DNA from: Aminipila sp963524205
GTDB taxonomy: Bacteria; Bacillota; Clostridia; Peptostreptococcales; Anaerovoracaceae
NCBI GenBank assembly: GCA_963524205.1
Contig: CAURED010000008.1
Coordinates: 1 to 64,000 of the forward strand
DNA: 64,000 nt
Direction of reading: 5' to 3'
In this document: positions 1 through 8,493 of the stretch, piece after piece
How positions within the stretch are numbered: the first letter of the stretch is position 1
Layout of the letters: each line of letters starts with the position of its first letter
The notes under the pieces: model-generated
The model's input: only the letters and a program-made list of their open reading frames with translations
Database searches by the model: none
Told to the model about the DNA's origin: nothing
Made by a program: the position numbers and the translations under genes

Positions 1-52
1 GCGCCGATGATACTTGGCGGGCAGCTGCCTGGGAAAGTAGGACGTCGCCGGT
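1..52 (+). rRNA. rrf: 5S ribosomal RNA, 3' end only
   Basis: The first ~52 bases match the conserved 3' part of clostridial 5S rRNA: the GCGCCGATGATACTTGG segment, then a short helix and GGGAAAGTAGGACGTCGCC. The 5' part lies outside the window, so an rRNA operon probably ends here. A strong terminator follows directly. The exact mature 3' end is estimated. Confidence 0.9.
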
Positions 53-60
53 TTATTAAA

Positions 61-95
61 AACAGAGAGTATGAATATATACTCTCTGTTTTTTT
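61..95 (+). terminator. Rho-independent terminator after 5S rRNA
   Basis: A perfect 12-bp stem (AACAGAGAGTAT paired with ATACTCTCTGTT) with a 6-nt loop is followed by a T run. It closes the rRNA operon. Confidence 0.93.
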
Positions 96-133
96 ATGGT
101 TTTATTTATCTAAGAGAATGAGTTTAAATTGTT

Positions 134-163
134 TTGGAAAAGCCTTACGAATTATGCTATAAT
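134..163 (+). promoter_or_regulatory. Sigma-A promoter with extended -10
   Basis: TTGGAA at 134-139, an 18-bp spacer and TATAAT at 158-163, preceded by TG at 155-156 (extended -10). It sits ~60 bp upstream of the small membrane ORF at 225 and would drive the tmk-holB-ricT-yabB operon. Confidence 0.65.
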
Positions 164-224
164 ATTACTCAGTGATTAATAAAAGATATTAGAATTAAAA
201 AGTAAAGTAAGGGAGGAAAGTACA

Positions 225-332
225 ATGGCTGTTTTAAAGATTATTTTTGTAGCATTACTATGCTTTCCTATACTTTATGTTTCTATTGTACTTGCATCTA
301 AACTGATGTTGGAGATTGCTAAAAAAAAGTAG
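225..332 (+). CDS. Small single-span membrane protein (35 aa), unknown
   Basis: A short ORF starts with ATG at 225 behind a strong GGGAGGAAAG ribosome binding site (211-220) and ends with TAG at 330-332. The product is 35 residues: a hydrophobic segment from about residue 5 to 25, then a basic tail ending in KKK. This suggests one transmembrane helix. It lies between a good promoter and tmk, with tmk starting only 16 bases further on, so it is probably the first gene of the operon. I do not recognise the family and no function can be assigned. The ribosome binding site and operon position argue that it is really translated. Confidence 0.6.
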   Translation: MAVLKIIFVALLCFPILYVSIVLASKLMLEIAKKK

Positions 333-348
333 TTTAGGAGTATAGATT

Positions 349-969
349 ATGAAAAGGGGACTGTTTATTTCAATTGAAGGACCGGATGGATCAGGAAAAT
401 CCACTCAAATCAGATTACTAACAGAGTTTTTAAATGATAATGGGATGGAAGCAATACTAACTAGAGAACCTGGCGGAACGGTTATTAGTGAGAAAATTAG
501 GCAGATTATTTTGGATAAAGAACATATTGAAATGGATTCTATGACAGAGGCCCTTTTATATGCCGCTTCAAGAGCACAACATGTAGCAGAAGTAATTAAG
601 CCTGGATTACAGTCAGGTAAAACAGTAATTTGTGATAGATTTGTCGACTCAAGTATAGCCTATCAAGGCTATGGCAGACATTTAGGGGAGGCAGTAAGAA
701 TTATAAATGAATATGCAGTTGCAGGATGTATGCCTGATATTACCTTTTTATTGAAGGTGGACCCAAGTGTTGGAAAAAATCGTATTAAGGTAGAAGAACA
801 AGATAGACTGGAAAACGAAAAATTAGATTTTCACAATGCTGTCTTTAAAGGATATCTAGAACTTGAAAAAATATACAAAGATAGAATCATAGGTATAGAT
901 GCAACAAAAAATATAGAGGAGATTAGCAATCAAATAATTTCACACATGAGGAATATTCTTAAAGGTTAA
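349..969 (+). CDS. tmk: Thymidylate kinase
   Basis: Phosphorylates dTMP to dTDP with ATP in the cytosol, a step needed for dTTP supply. The 206-residue length is normal for the family. The P-loop GPDGSGKS is at residues 11-18, the DRF motif of dTMP kinases at 96-98 (VICDRF), and the LID region lies around 145-157. The ATG at 349 is preceded by TTTAGGAG. The gene follows the 35-aa membrane peptide and precedes holB by 15 bp. The tmk-holB-ricT-yabB order is a conserved Firmicute arrangement linking nucleotide supply and replication genes. Assignment is secure. Confidence 0.97.
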   Translation: MKRGLFISIEGPDGSGKSTQIRLLTEFLNDNGMEAILTREPGGTVISEKIRQIILDKEHIEMDSMTEALLYAASRAQHVAEVIKPGLQSGKTVICDRFVDSSIAYQGYGRHLGEAVRIINEYAVAGCMPDITFLLKVDPSVGKNRIKVEEQDRLENEKLDFHNAVFKGYLELEKIYKDRIIGIDATKNIEEISNQIISHMRNILKG

Positions 970-984
970 AAGATTGAGGAAAAA

Positions 985-1800
985 ATGATTTTAAAAGAAA
1001 TAGACGGCAATGATAAGCTCATAGAAAGATTAAAATATTTGTCAACTTCAGGGAATTTATTACATGCTTATGTATTTGAAGGAGATTCTTGCGTGAATAA
1101 GGTTTTGTTGGCAGACTGTTTTATAAAAGCAATTCTTTGTGAGGAAAATAAAGGTGATGGGTGTGAGGAATGCATTACCTGTAATAAGATAAATCATGGT
1201 AACCATGAAGATATTATATACCTTGACGCCGATGGCAAAAGTATTAAGGATGAAGCCGTTGAAGAACTGCAGACTAGAATTAAGAAAAAGCCCTTTTTTG
1301 GAGATAGAAATATTGTTGTTATAAAACATGCAGATACTATGACTATTAGAGCACAAAATCGTTTACTTAAGACATTAGAAGAACCGCCTCAGGGGACAAT
1401 CATAATGCTATTGTCTGAAAATATTGAAAACTTAGTTCAGACTATTTTGTCACGGTGTGTAGTTTTTAGGGTGAATCCCTTTGAGACATTTGAATATGGT
1501 GAGATTAAAGATCAGGCACAGCTATTAGTTAAAATGTTGTTAAATAAAGAACCGTTCTATTTAGTTAAGAGTAAACTTAATGAATTTGCGGAAGATAAAG
1601 ATAGTGCCATGAGACTTTTAGATTGTATGGAACTAATATATAGAGATTTGACAATAATAAATACAAAGGAAAGTAGAAATTATAGAAAAGATTATATTTA
1701 TAAAGCAGTTGAACTGATTGAGGAAGCAAGACGAGATTTACAGCGAGGAATTAGTATAGGCTATGCTATGAAAAATTTAATCATAAAAATTGGAGGATAA
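985..1800 (+). CDS. holB: DNA polymerase III, delta' subunit
   Basis: Clamp-loader subunit that works with delta and tau/gamma to load the beta clamp. The 271-residue AAA+ protein has a degenerate P-loop (EGDSCVNK near residues 32-39), as expected for the non-ATPase delta' subunit. It has a four-cysteine zinc site (C52, C60, C63, C66), the LLKTLEEPP stretch at ~127-135 and the SRC arginine-finger motif at 157-159. It is a little shorter than the ~330 residues of typical delta', mainly through a short C-terminal domain. It lies 15 bp after tmk and 3 bp before ricT, so the genes are probably co-transcribed. Confidence is high from motifs and neighbours. Confidence 0.93.
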   Translation: MILKEIDGNDKLIERLKYLSTSGNLLHAYVFEGDSCVNKVLLADCFIKAILCEENKGDGCEECITCNKINHGNHEDIIYLDADGKSIKDEAVEELQTRIKKKPFFGDRNIVVIKHADTMTIRAQNRLLKTLEEPPQGTIIMLLSENIENLVQTILSRCVVFRVNPFETFEYGEIKDQAQLLVKMLLNKEPFYLVKSKLNEFAEDKDSAMRLLDCMELIYRDLTIINTKESRNYRKDYIYKAVELIEEARRDLQRGISIGYAMKNLIIKIGG

Positions 1801-1803
1801 ATA

Positions 1804-2727
1804 ATGGTAAAGGTAGCAGGAGTACGTTTTAAAAAAGCAGGCAAAGTATATTACTTTGATCCCAGTGATTTGGACGTAAAAAAGGATACAAATGTAATAG
1901 TTGAAACTGCTCGTGGTATGGAGTATGGAACTGTTACTTCAGATATAAAGAGCGTACGCGAAGAGGAAATTGTTGCACCTTTAAAAAAAATAATACGAAT
2001 TGCAAATGATAAAGATACACAACAACATGTAGAAAACTTAAAGAAAAAAGAAAAAGCCATAATGCTTTGTCAGGAAAAAGTAGACAAGCATAAATTGGAA
2101 ATGAAGTTAATTGATGTAGAATATACTTTTGATAATAGTAAAATCATATTTTATTTTACTGCGGATGGCAGAGTTGACTTTAGAGAGTTAGTTAAGGACT
2201 TAGCCGGTGTATTTAAAATGCGAATAGAACTTAGACAGATTGGCGTGAGAGATGAAGCTAAGATGGTGGGAGGTATAGGAACTTGTGGAAGAGGATTGTG
2301 CTGCCATTCATGGCTTCCAGAATTTGAACCGGTATCTATTAAAATGGCTAAAGTACAAAATCTATCTTTGAATCCCACAAAGATCTCTGGAATTTGTGGC
2401 AGATTAATGTGTTGTTTAAAATACGAAAATGATGTTTATATGGAACTAAGAAAAGGAATGCCGGAAGTTGGGGAACGAATAAAAACAGATGATGGCATTG
2501 GAATTGTATTTGATTCTAATATATTAGAAAATAAGATAAAAGTCCGCTTGGTTCTGGAGGAAAAGACAGAAGATAAGCCTGAAAAGCTAAGCGTAGATTT
2601 TTATATTTATAAGAAAGAGGAAATAAAGCGGCTTGAAAGTCACCGTAAGAAGGAAAGTAATAAGGATATCTTAGAAGAATTAGATGAAGAACTTTTAGAT
2701 GAAATAAAGAATTTGCTAAAGGAGTAA
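1804..2727 (+). CDS. ricT: PSP1-domain regulator RicT (YaaT)
   Basis: 307-residue PSP1 domain protein. In Bacillus subtilis the homologue YaaT/RicT forms a complex with RicA and RicF that carries Fe-S clusters and influences RNA processing (RNase Y), sporulation, competence and biofilm formation. Family-specific cysteines are present: C161, C166, C167 and C198, C203, C204, in the pattern CxxxxCC repeated. The C-terminal ~60 residues are highly charged. The ATG at 1804 comes 3 bases after the holB stop; its ribosome binding site GGAGG lies inside the end of holB, suggesting translational coupling. The operon position downstream of holB is the same as in B. subtilis. Confidence 0.93.
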   Translation: MVKVAGVRFKKAGKVYYFDPSDLDVKKDTNVIVETARGMEYGTVTSDIKSVREEEIVAPLKKIIRIANDKDTQQHVENLKKKEKAIMLCQEKVDKHKLEMKLIDVEYTFDNSKIIFYFTADGRVDFRELVKDLAGVFKMRIELRQIGVRDEAKMVGGIGTCGRGLCCHSWLPEFEPVSIKMAKVQNLSLNPTKISGICGRLMCCLKYENDVYMELRKGMPEVGERIKTDDGIGIVFDSNILENKIKVRLVLEEKTEDKPEKLSVDFYIYKKEEIKRLESHRKKESNKDILEELDEELLDEIKNLLKE

Positions 2728-2736
2728 TTTATTTAT

Positions 2737-3504
2737 ATGGAAAATAACTTACTTATGCAAGGAGAACGATTAGATGAAATAGGGTTCGGAAGTTTAAAGC
2801 TTATTCAAAATCCAGAAGAATTTTGTTATGGTGTAGATGCAGTAATACTTGCGGATTTTGCGGCTAAGTCAGTTGAGAAAAGCAGAGGTAGATTTACAAG
2901 AGCAATAGATTTAGGAACTGGAACCGGAATTATACCACTTATATTAAGCCATAAGACTTCTATTGAAGAAATATATGCAGTAGAAATACAATCGGATTCC
3001 TTTAATAGAGCTTGTCGGAATGTGGAACTTAATAAAATTATGGAAAGAGTTACCATAATAAATGGTGATGTTTCAGACTTAGAAAGAGATTTTGCTCATT
3101 TAAAAGAATCTTTTGATTTGGTTATTAGTAATCCTCCGTATATGATTGGAGGGTCTGGAATCATAAATGCAAATGATGCAAAGCGAATAGCAAGACATGA
3201 AACCACGGCTGATCTGGAAACCTTTATAAAAACATCCGCAGCCTTATTAAGAGAAAAGGGCGAATTGTTTATGGTGCATAGACCTAGTAGATTAGTAGAT
3301 ATTTGTGAAGCATGCCGCAAATACAAAGTAGAGCCTAAGGAATTAAGATTTGTGGCTCCAAATAAAAATACTAAACCCAATATTCTTCTGGTAAGGTGTG
3401 TGAAATTTGGAAGGCCTGAATTGAAAATGATGGATCCTCTATACGTGTATAATGAGATGGAAAATTGTTATACGGATGAATTAATGAAAATATACGAAAG
3501 ATAG
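2737..3504 (+). CDS. yabB: tRNA1(Val)-type adenine-N6 methyltransferase (YabB family)
   Basis: 255-residue class I SAM-dependent methyltransferase. The SAM-binding motif DLGTGTGIIP is at residues 58-67 and the N6-adenine catalytic motif NPPY at 132-135. The family (TrmN6/YabB) methylates A37 of tRNA1(Val) in characterised members; the exact substrate here is inferred. The gene lies 9 bp after ricT and is the last of the tmk operon, followed by a hairpin at 3518. In B. subtilis yabB also sits just downstream of yaaT, which supports the call. Confidence 0.88.
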   Translation: MENNLLMQGERLDEIGFGSLKLIQNPEEFCYGVDAVILADFAAKSVEKSRGRFTRAIDLGTGTGIIPLILSHKTSIEEIYAVEIQSDSFNRACRNVELNKIMERVTIINGDVSDLERDFAHLKESFDLVISNPPYMIGGSGIINANDAKRIARHETTADLETFIKTSAALLREKGELFMVHRPSRLVDICEACRKYKVEPKELRFVAPNKNTKPNILLVRCVKFGRPELKMMDPLYVYNEMENCYTDELMKIYER

Positions 3505-3517
3505 AATTATATTTATT

Positions 3518-3547
3518 CTGCCGGTATAAATTGCTGGCAGGATTTTT
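3518..3547 (+). terminator. Terminator after yabB
   Basis: The stem CTGCCGG/CTGGCAG (7 bp, one G-U pair) is followed by GATTTTTT. It lies in the gap between the convergent yabB and spmB genes. Confidence 0.65.
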
Positions 3548-3583
3548 TCGTATTTTGGTATTTTACAAAATAAATTGTATAAT

Positions 3584-4111
3584 TTATATAAATTTACATA
3601 TATAAACAGAAGCGAGTACACTTACTATATATCCTACTAGACCAGCGACAAAAGAATGACGCATCTTTTTAACGGCTGTAACTCCAAAATACAAAGCTAG
3701 AACATAAAATATTGTTTCGCAGGTTCCTACCATTATACCAGAACATTCCCCAACGAATGTATCAACCCCATTATCAGACATAATACGTTCCATAAGAACT
3801 AGTGAGCCACTGCCTGAGACAGGTCGTAATAGTATCAGAGATATAAGTTCTTTTGGTATGTGTAGAAAAGAAAAGACTGGAGCGAAAACCGATTGGAAAA
3901 AATTCATTGCACCTGAAGAAACTAATGCTTCAATGCCTATAAAAATAGCAATGATGAAGGGCATTATTTCTACTGCAGATTTTAACCCATCCTTTGCCCC
4001 TTCAATAAAGCAGTCATAAATTGATACGTGCTTATATAATCCATAGATAATCACTAAACTAAGGATACCAGGAATAAAAAGATAGGAAATAGTACTTAAT
4101 AATTGTGACAT
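3584..4111 (-). CDS. spmB: Spore maturation protein B
   Basis: Multipass membrane protein of the SpmB/nucleoside-recognition (Gate) family. In B. subtilis SpmA and SpmB act together during sporulation and are needed for full core dehydration and heat resistance of spores. I choose the ATG at 4111 (175 residues, starting MSQLL), because GGAGG lies just upstream at ~4117-4121. The open frame extends to 4174, but that extension overlaps the spmA end and has no ribosome binding site. It contains four to five hydrophobic segments and the family motif RPVSGSGS. It follows spmA by 22 bp, giving an spmA-spmB operon. Confidence 0.93.
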   Translation of the reverse strand: MSQLLSTISYLFIPGILSLVIIYGLYKHVSIYDCFIEGAKDGLKSAVEIMPFIIAIFIGIEALVSSGAMNFFQSVFAPVFSFLHIPKELISLILLRPVSGSGSLVLMERIMSDNGVDTFVGECSGIMVGTCETIFYVLALYFGVTAVKKMRHSFVAGLVGYIVSVLASVYICKFI

Positions 4112-4133
4112 GTGGAACCTCCATTCTATAGGC

Positions 4134-4712
4134 TTAAGGTTTATCTTTCTTTTTTTCATAATATTTGCAGACAATGATAGATGCTATCATTGAAATAATG
4201 CCTACAATGATAGATGGAATTATAATAGATGCAGAGTTTGTAGAACCTAATTGTGAACGTATTTTTATAACAGTAATAGGTACAAGCTGAATCATTGACA
4301 TATTTAGTGCCAAAAACATACACATAGTATTGCTAGCAGTATCACTGTAGTGATTTTCCATATCAAGTCTTTCCATTGCCTTCAAAGAAAAAACTGTTGC
4401 ACTATTACCAGCTCCGAAAATGTTTGCCATAAAGCTCATAAGCATAATTGCAATTGTTTCAGTATTCTTTTCTTCTGGAAAAAGATATTTAATAAGAGGC
4501 ATAACTTTATGAGCAGCTGAATCAATAAGACCAGATTTCTCTGCAATTTTCATGATACCACACCAGACAGCCATGATCCCTGACAGACCTATTACAAATT
4601 CAACGGCTTCACTACAGCTGCTTAATAGTCCATCTGTAAAAGATGAAAGGTTATTGTTTATGACGGAAAAGAAGATGCCTATGCAAATCATTCCAGCCCA
4701 TATATAGTTCAT
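4134..4712 (-). CDS. spmA: Spore maturation protein A
   Basis: Partner of SpmB. 192 residues from the ATG at 4712, or 193 from an adjacent in-frame TTG at 4715. The GGGGTGAT ribosome binding site ~8-11 bases upstream fits either start. It has several transmembrane segments, and the conserved FGAGNSATVFSLKAME stretch is typical of SpmA. Role by family: spore core dehydration during maturation, in the forespore or mother-cell membrane. The gene is first in a two-gene minus-strand operon, divergent from the small ORF at 4820. Expression is expected from a sporulation sigma factor, but I could not identify a confident sigma-E/G promoter in the 107-bp divergent gap. Confidence 0.93.
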   Translation of the reverse strand: MNYIWAGMICIGIFFSVINNNLSSFTDGLLSSCSEAVEFVIGLSGIMAVWCGIMKIAEKSGLIDSAAHKVMPLIKYLFPEEKNTETIAIMLMSFMANIFGAGNSATVFSLKAMERLDMENHYSDTASNTMCMFLALNMSMIQLVPITVIKIRSQLGSTNSASIIIPSIIVGIISMIASIIVCKYYEKKKDKP

Positions 4713-4819
4713 CAACGTTTATCACCCCAGTTATTATAATATTCGAGAATTTAAAATAAATGTTGAAATTTTACACATTTGGGTAGATAATATACATACG
4801 TAGAGTGGAGGTAAAAGCT

Positions 4820-5146
4820 ATGGAAATAACATTGACTTTAAAGGATTTAGGGTTAATTTTAATAGGTGCTGGCTTAATTGTATTGCTTGTATATTGTATA
4901 GGGTTTATAAAAAATTTAACAGTAACTATTAAACATACAAATAGGATTTTGGAAGATACACAGGTAATATCAGCTATAGCTGCAGCCCGTGCTCAGGACA
5001 TTGACCAAGCAGTAGGAGATGTTACAGAATCTGTAAGTAATATTTCACAGGCACTTAAAGGTAATCAAAGCACGATTGCTGCTTTATCCTCAATTGTTAA
5101 CTCATTAGTTTCACTAAAAAATATTATTACAAAGGTGGACAAATAG
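4820..5146 (+). CDS. Small DUF948-like membrane-anchored protein
   Basis: 108-residue protein with an N-terminal transmembrane helix (about residues 8-30), then an amphipathic, alanine/valine/serine-rich helical region suggesting a coiled coil. It resembles DUF948-type proteins, often called general stress or methyl-accepting-like, but the match is by architecture only. I take the ATG at 4820, because GTGGAGG at 4806-4812 sits 7 bases upstream; an in-frame GTG at 4805 would overlap that site. The gene is divergent from spmA and followed by the abrB-type regulator with its own promoter. Function unknown. Confidence 0.7.
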   Translation: MEITLTLKDLGLILIGAGLIVLLVYCIGFIKNLTVTIKHTNRILEDTQVISAIAAARAQDIDQAVGDVTESVSNISQALKGNQSTIAALSSIVNSLVSLKNIITKVDK

Positions 5147-5172
5147 GTTAAACAAATTATAAATTGAAATGG

Positions 5173-5201
5173 TTGACATTGTGTAACTTGAATGTTAAAA
5201 T
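5173..5201 (+). promoter_or_regulatory. Sigma-A promoter for the AbrB-type regulator
   Basis: Consensus TTGACA at 5173-5178, a 17-bp spacer and TAAAAT at 5196-5201. A small inverted repeat (GTAAAG...CTTTAC, 5219-5238) lies between the promoter and the ribosome binding site; it could be an operator but is short. Confidence 0.75.
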
Positions 5202-5258
5202 TAGGAATAAATGGCTATGTAAAGGGTATGCTCTTTACATGGAGAGGAGGATTGGAAA

Positions 5259-5501
5259 ATGAAGGCTACTGGTATTGTTAGAAAAGTAGATGAACTAGGT
5301 CGTATTGTATTGCCTATTGAGCTTAGAAGAACGCTAAATATAGAGATTAAAGATCCAATTGAAATATTTGTTGAAGGGGAGTATATTCTACTTAAGAAGT
5401 ATGAACCGGCTTGTGTTTTTTGTGGTAACGCAAAGAATGTTAAACATATTAAGGACAAGAATATTTGTGAGGATTGTATCAAAAAAATTAAGGAACTATA
5501 G
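5259..5501 (+). CDS. AbrB/SpoVT-type transcriptional regulator with zinc-ribbon tail
   Basis: 80-residue transition-state regulator. Residues 1-48 form a swapped-hairpin AbrB DNA-binding domain (RKVDELGRIVLPIELRR core). The C-terminal part carries two CxxC pairs (C52/C55 and C70/C73), predicted to bind zinc. This two-part architecture is common in Clostridia, where such proteins are called AbrB family regulators; targets cannot be read from the sequence. The ATG at 5259 has a GGAGAGGAGG ribosome binding site. It is monocistronic, with its own TTGACA/TAAAAT promoter and a terminator at 5525. Confidence 0.93.
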   Translation: MKATGIVRKVDELGRIVLPIELRRTLNIEIKDPIEIFVEGEYILLKKYEPACVFCGNAKNVKHIKDKNICEDCIKKIKEL

Positions 5502-5524
5502 TCTTGATTTAATCTGACTAAAAT

Positions 5525-5565
5525 AGCATCTTATGATTATAATATAATTGTAAGATGCTTTTTTC
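5525..5565 (+). terminator. Terminator after the AbrB-type regulator
   Basis: A 9-bp perfect stem AGCATCTTA/TAAGATGCT is followed by a T6 run. Confidence 0.9.
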
Positions 5566-5737
5566 TTTTCAAACCACAAAATTGTAAAGAAATTCTATAA
5601 AATACACGCAAAATCTTACAGTTGTGTTACAAAAATCTTTTTTCTAACAAAGATAAGAAGTTATGTGATATTATCATATAAAGTAAGAAAATAGATATAT
5701 TTTGTATACTATAATTGCAAAAAAGAAGGGGATTAAA

Positions 5738-6262
5738 ATGAAGACAACTAGAACAATTGTATGTACTGGATTGATTTTTGTATTAACTCTTGCAACGTTA
5801 CTCGTAGGGTGTGGCGATAAGAATCAAAGTGGATCAACTGTTGATGAGCCTGAGATCACGGTCGAATATCTAGAGGGAGATTATGTGAAACAATTGCTAC
5901 GTGACGGAGCAGAGCATGTATTTGGAAGCATTGAGGTTTCAAAGGCTAAAGATGATTCAGTTTTAGTAAATATTGAAGCAAAAGAATATGTAGAAGATAC
6001 TGAACAGCCAAATGGTTTTTACATTGAAGATAAAAACTATAGTTTATCTTCGGTATTAGCACCAGAAGCAAGATGTACATTTCTTTCAGGAGATGTAAGC
6101 TTGCCGCAAATCATGACAACTGAACAGTTTGTTGAAGCTTATAATAAAGATATGAACGAATATGGTGGAGAAAATAATCCTGATTATCAAAAGCATAAAT
6201 TATATGACATGTATATCATGGGTGATCAGATTGAGCTTATTCTTGAAAGATATATCCCATAA
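5738..6262 (+). CDS. Putative lipoprotein, unknown function
   Basis: 174-residue exported protein. The N-terminus has basic residues, a hydrophobic stretch and a lipobox-like LLVGC with cysteine at residue 25. The valine two residues before the cysteine is a slightly atypical lipobox. The mature part is acidic with no domain I recognise. I choose the ATG at 5738 because GAAGGGGATTAAA precedes it; an upstream in-frame ATG at 5702 would put 12 polar residues before the signal. The gene precedes lgt, the enzyme that lipidates such proteins, but there is a hairpin and ~210 bp between them, so co-transcription is not evident. Confidence 0.75.
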   Translation: MKTTRTIVCTGLIFVLTLATLLVGCGDKNQSGSTVDEPEITVEYLEGDYVKQLLRDGAEHVFGSIEVSKAKDDSVLVNIEAKEYVEDTEQPNGFYIEDKNYSLSSVLAPEARCTFLSGDVSLPQIMTTEQFVEAYNKDMNEYGGENNPDYQKHKLYDMYIMGDQIELILERYIP

Positions 6263-6329
6263 TAAGCGGTGAAGCTATAAATATTAGTGCGATTTGATAG
6301 CTAAAATAAATTTTTATAAGAAATTATGT

Positions 6330-6360
6330 AAAAAGGTGTGGCGGATGCTGCACCTTTTTG
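6330..6360 (+). terminator. Probable terminator between lipoprotein and lgt
   Basis: AAAAAGGTG at 6330-6338 pairs with CACCTTTTT at 6351-6359. The T tract is part of the stem, so it could work in both directions. Moderate support. Confidence 0.6.
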
Positions 6361-6474
6361 TATATAATATAATATTGGCGGGTAAATAAAACATTTACTT
6401 TGTTATTTGATAGGTCTAAAGTGCCAATAGTGAGTTATGGTACTGTTTAATGATAGAAATAAGGAGGAAAATAA

Positions 6475-7272
6475 ATGCCTATCCCAAATCCAATTGCATT
6501 TACAGTTTTTAACATAGATATAAGGTGGTATGGAATTTTAATAGCCTTAGGCATTATTCTTGCTACATTAGTTGTATATAAAAGAGCACCTAAACACGAA
6601 ATTGATTCAGAGAGAACTTTGGATTTTATTTTAATCTGTGTTCCTTTAGGAGTAATAGGAGCGAGGCTTTATTATGTGCTGTTTAACTGGAATTATTATG
6701 CTGGCGATTTTTTTAAGATTATTAATTTAAGAGCAGGCGGGTTAGCAATACATGGGGGCTTAATATTTGGATTAATTTCTGCGGCAATACTTTGTAAGAT
6801 ATGGAATTATAATCCTCTCAATGTTTTGGATTTAGCTATGCCAGCGATTGCTTTGGCTCAAGCTATAGGAAGATGGGGCAACTATTTTAATTCTGAAGCA
6901 CATGGCGGTCCCACCAACTTGCCATGGGGCATTATGGTAGATGGACAAACTGTACATCCAACATTTCTGTATGAATCAATCTGGTGTTTAATAATGTTTG
7001 GAATACTATTAATTATTGATAATAATAAAAACTTTATGGGTCAGGTATTCTTATCATATGGCATTTTATATTCTATAGAAAGATTTTTGGTTGAATATTT
7101 AAGAACTGACAGCTTAATGTTATTTGGAATAATAAAACAAGCTATGTTGTTAAGTGCAATAGTTTTTATAGTATGTATTCTGGCATACATTATTTTAGAT
7201 AGGCGCTCAAGACACTCTGGGAAAATATTTTATGGTGGTTATAGTAAATACACTGGAAAGTTTAAACAATAG
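6475..7272 (+). CDS. lgt: Prolipoprotein diacylglyceryl transferase
   Basis: Transfers diacylglycerol from phosphatidylglycerol to the lipobox cysteine of prolipoproteins in the cytoplasmic membrane, the first step of lipoprotein maturation. The 265-residue, roughly seven-span membrane protein carries the HGG motif at 93-95 and the Lgt signature GRWGNYFNSEAHGG at 132-145. The ATG at 6475 is preceded by AAGGAGGAAAATAA. It lies 21 bp before ychF, whose start has its own AAGGAG site, so the two may form a transcription unit. The length is typical for Gram-positive Lgt. Confidence 0.97.
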   Translation: MPIPNPIAFTVFNIDIRWYGILIALGIILATLVVYKRAPKHEIDSERTLDFILICVPLGVIGARLYYVLFNWNYYAGDFFKIINLRAGGLAIHGGLIFGLISAAILCKIWNYNPLNVLDLAMPAIALAQAIGRWGNYFNSEAHGGPTNLPWGIMVDGQTVHPTFLYESIWCLIMFGILLIIDNNKNFMGQVFLSYGILYSIERFLVEYLRTDSLMLFGIIKQAMLLSAIVFIVCILAYIILDRRSRHSGKIFYGGYSKYTGKFKQ

Positions 7273-7293
7273 ATATAAATAAGGAGAAAAATA

Positions 7294-8388
7294 ATGAAAT
7301 TAGGAATAGTTGGTTTACCGAATGTAGGAAAAAGTACATTATTTAATGCAATAACAAAGGCTGGTGCGGAAGCGGCAAATTATCCGTTTTGTACGATAGA
7401 ACCAAATGTAGGGGTTGTAGCGGTACCTGATGAAAGATTGAAAGTACTTACACAGATGTATAAAGCAAAAAAAACTGTTTATACTGCAATTGAATTTTAT
7501 GACATAGCGGGTCTTGTAAAAGGGGCGTCAAAAGGAGAGGGACTAGGAAATAAATTCTTAGGACACATTCGTGAAGTCGCTGCAATTGTCCATGTAGTAC
7601 GTTGCTTTGATGATCCTAATGTTGTTCATGTTGATGGCAAAATAAATCCGCTATCAGACATTGAAACTATTAACATGGAATTGATACTGTCAGATATGGA
7701 GATCGTAGAAAGAAGAATTCAAAGAACGCAAAAGAACTTAAAAGGTGATAAATCACTACAAAGTGAATTAGATATACTTCACAGAATTCTGGACACGTTA
7801 GAAAAAGGTATATCTGCAAGAACGATGGAATTGACTGATGATGAGGATAATTTTGTAAAGTCATTAGAATTGCTTTCTTATAAGCCTATTATTTATGCAG
7901 CAAATGTGTCAGAACAGGAAATTTCTGATGGCTGTGAGAATGATTATGTTAAGCAGGTAAGAGAGTTTGCGGCAACAGAGGGTTCGGAAGTTGTTGTTAT
8001 TTGTGCAAAGGTTGAAGCGGAAATTTCTGAGCTTGAGGAGGATGAAAAAGCAATGTTTCTTGAAGAATTGGGGATTAGTGAATCTGGATTAGATAAACTA
8101 ATCAAGTCTTCATATCATTTGCTTGATTTAATTTCATACCTTACTGCAGGAGAACCAGAGGTTAGGGCCTGGACAATAAAGAGAGGAACTAAAGCTCCAG
8201 GTGCAGCAGGTAAAATTCATACTGACTTTGAAAAAGGCTTTATCAGAGCGGAAACTGTTGCGTATGATAAACTTATTGAATGTGGTGGAAATCTTGCAAC
8301 AGCAAAAGAAAAAGGGTTAATCCGCTCGGAGGGAAAAGAATATGAAGTTAAGGATGGAGATGTAATTCACTTCTTGTTTAACGTGTAA
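7294..8388 (+). CDS. ychF: Redox/ribosome-associated ATPase YchF (OLA1 family)
   Basis: Obg-family P-loop NTPase that prefers ATP over GTP and associates with ribosomes; linked to translation and stress responses in several bacteria. The 364 residues begin with the G1 loop GLPNVGKS (7-14); a coiled-coil insertion follows (about 130-200), and a TGS domain forms the last ~80 residues. The family's usual length is 362-366. It follows lgt closely and is followed by a terminator at 8403. Confidence 0.97.
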   Translation: MKLGIVGLPNVGKSTLFNAITKAGAEAANYPFCTIEPNVGVVAVPDERLKVLTQMYKAKKTVYTAIEFYDIAGLVKGASKGEGLGNKFLGHIREVAAIVHVVRCFDDPNVVHVDGKINPLSDIETINMELILSDMEIVERRIQRTQKNLKGDKSLQSELDILHRILDTLEKGISARTMELTDDEDNFVKSLELLSYKPIIYAANVSEQEISDGCENDYVKQVREFAATEGSEVVVICAKVEAEISELEEDEKAMFLEELGISESGLDKLIKSSYHLLDLISYLTAGEPEVRAWTIKRGTKAPGAAGKIHTDFEKGFIRAETVAYDKLIECGGNLATAKEKGLIRSEGKEYEVKDGDVIHFLFNV

Positions 8389-8402
8389 AGGAAAACAAAG
8401 AG

Positions 8403-8428
8403 AGCAGTCACTGTAGTGACTGCTTTTA
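8403..8428 (+). terminator. Terminator after ychF
   Basis: Stem AGCAGTCACT/AGTGACTGCT (10 bp) with a 2-nt spacer, then TTTT. Confidence 0.8.
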
Positions 8429-8493
8429 AATTGCTTATGCTTGATGGGAAAAGGTCTTTGCTATATACTATTTAAAAGTAAGGAGATTAAATT

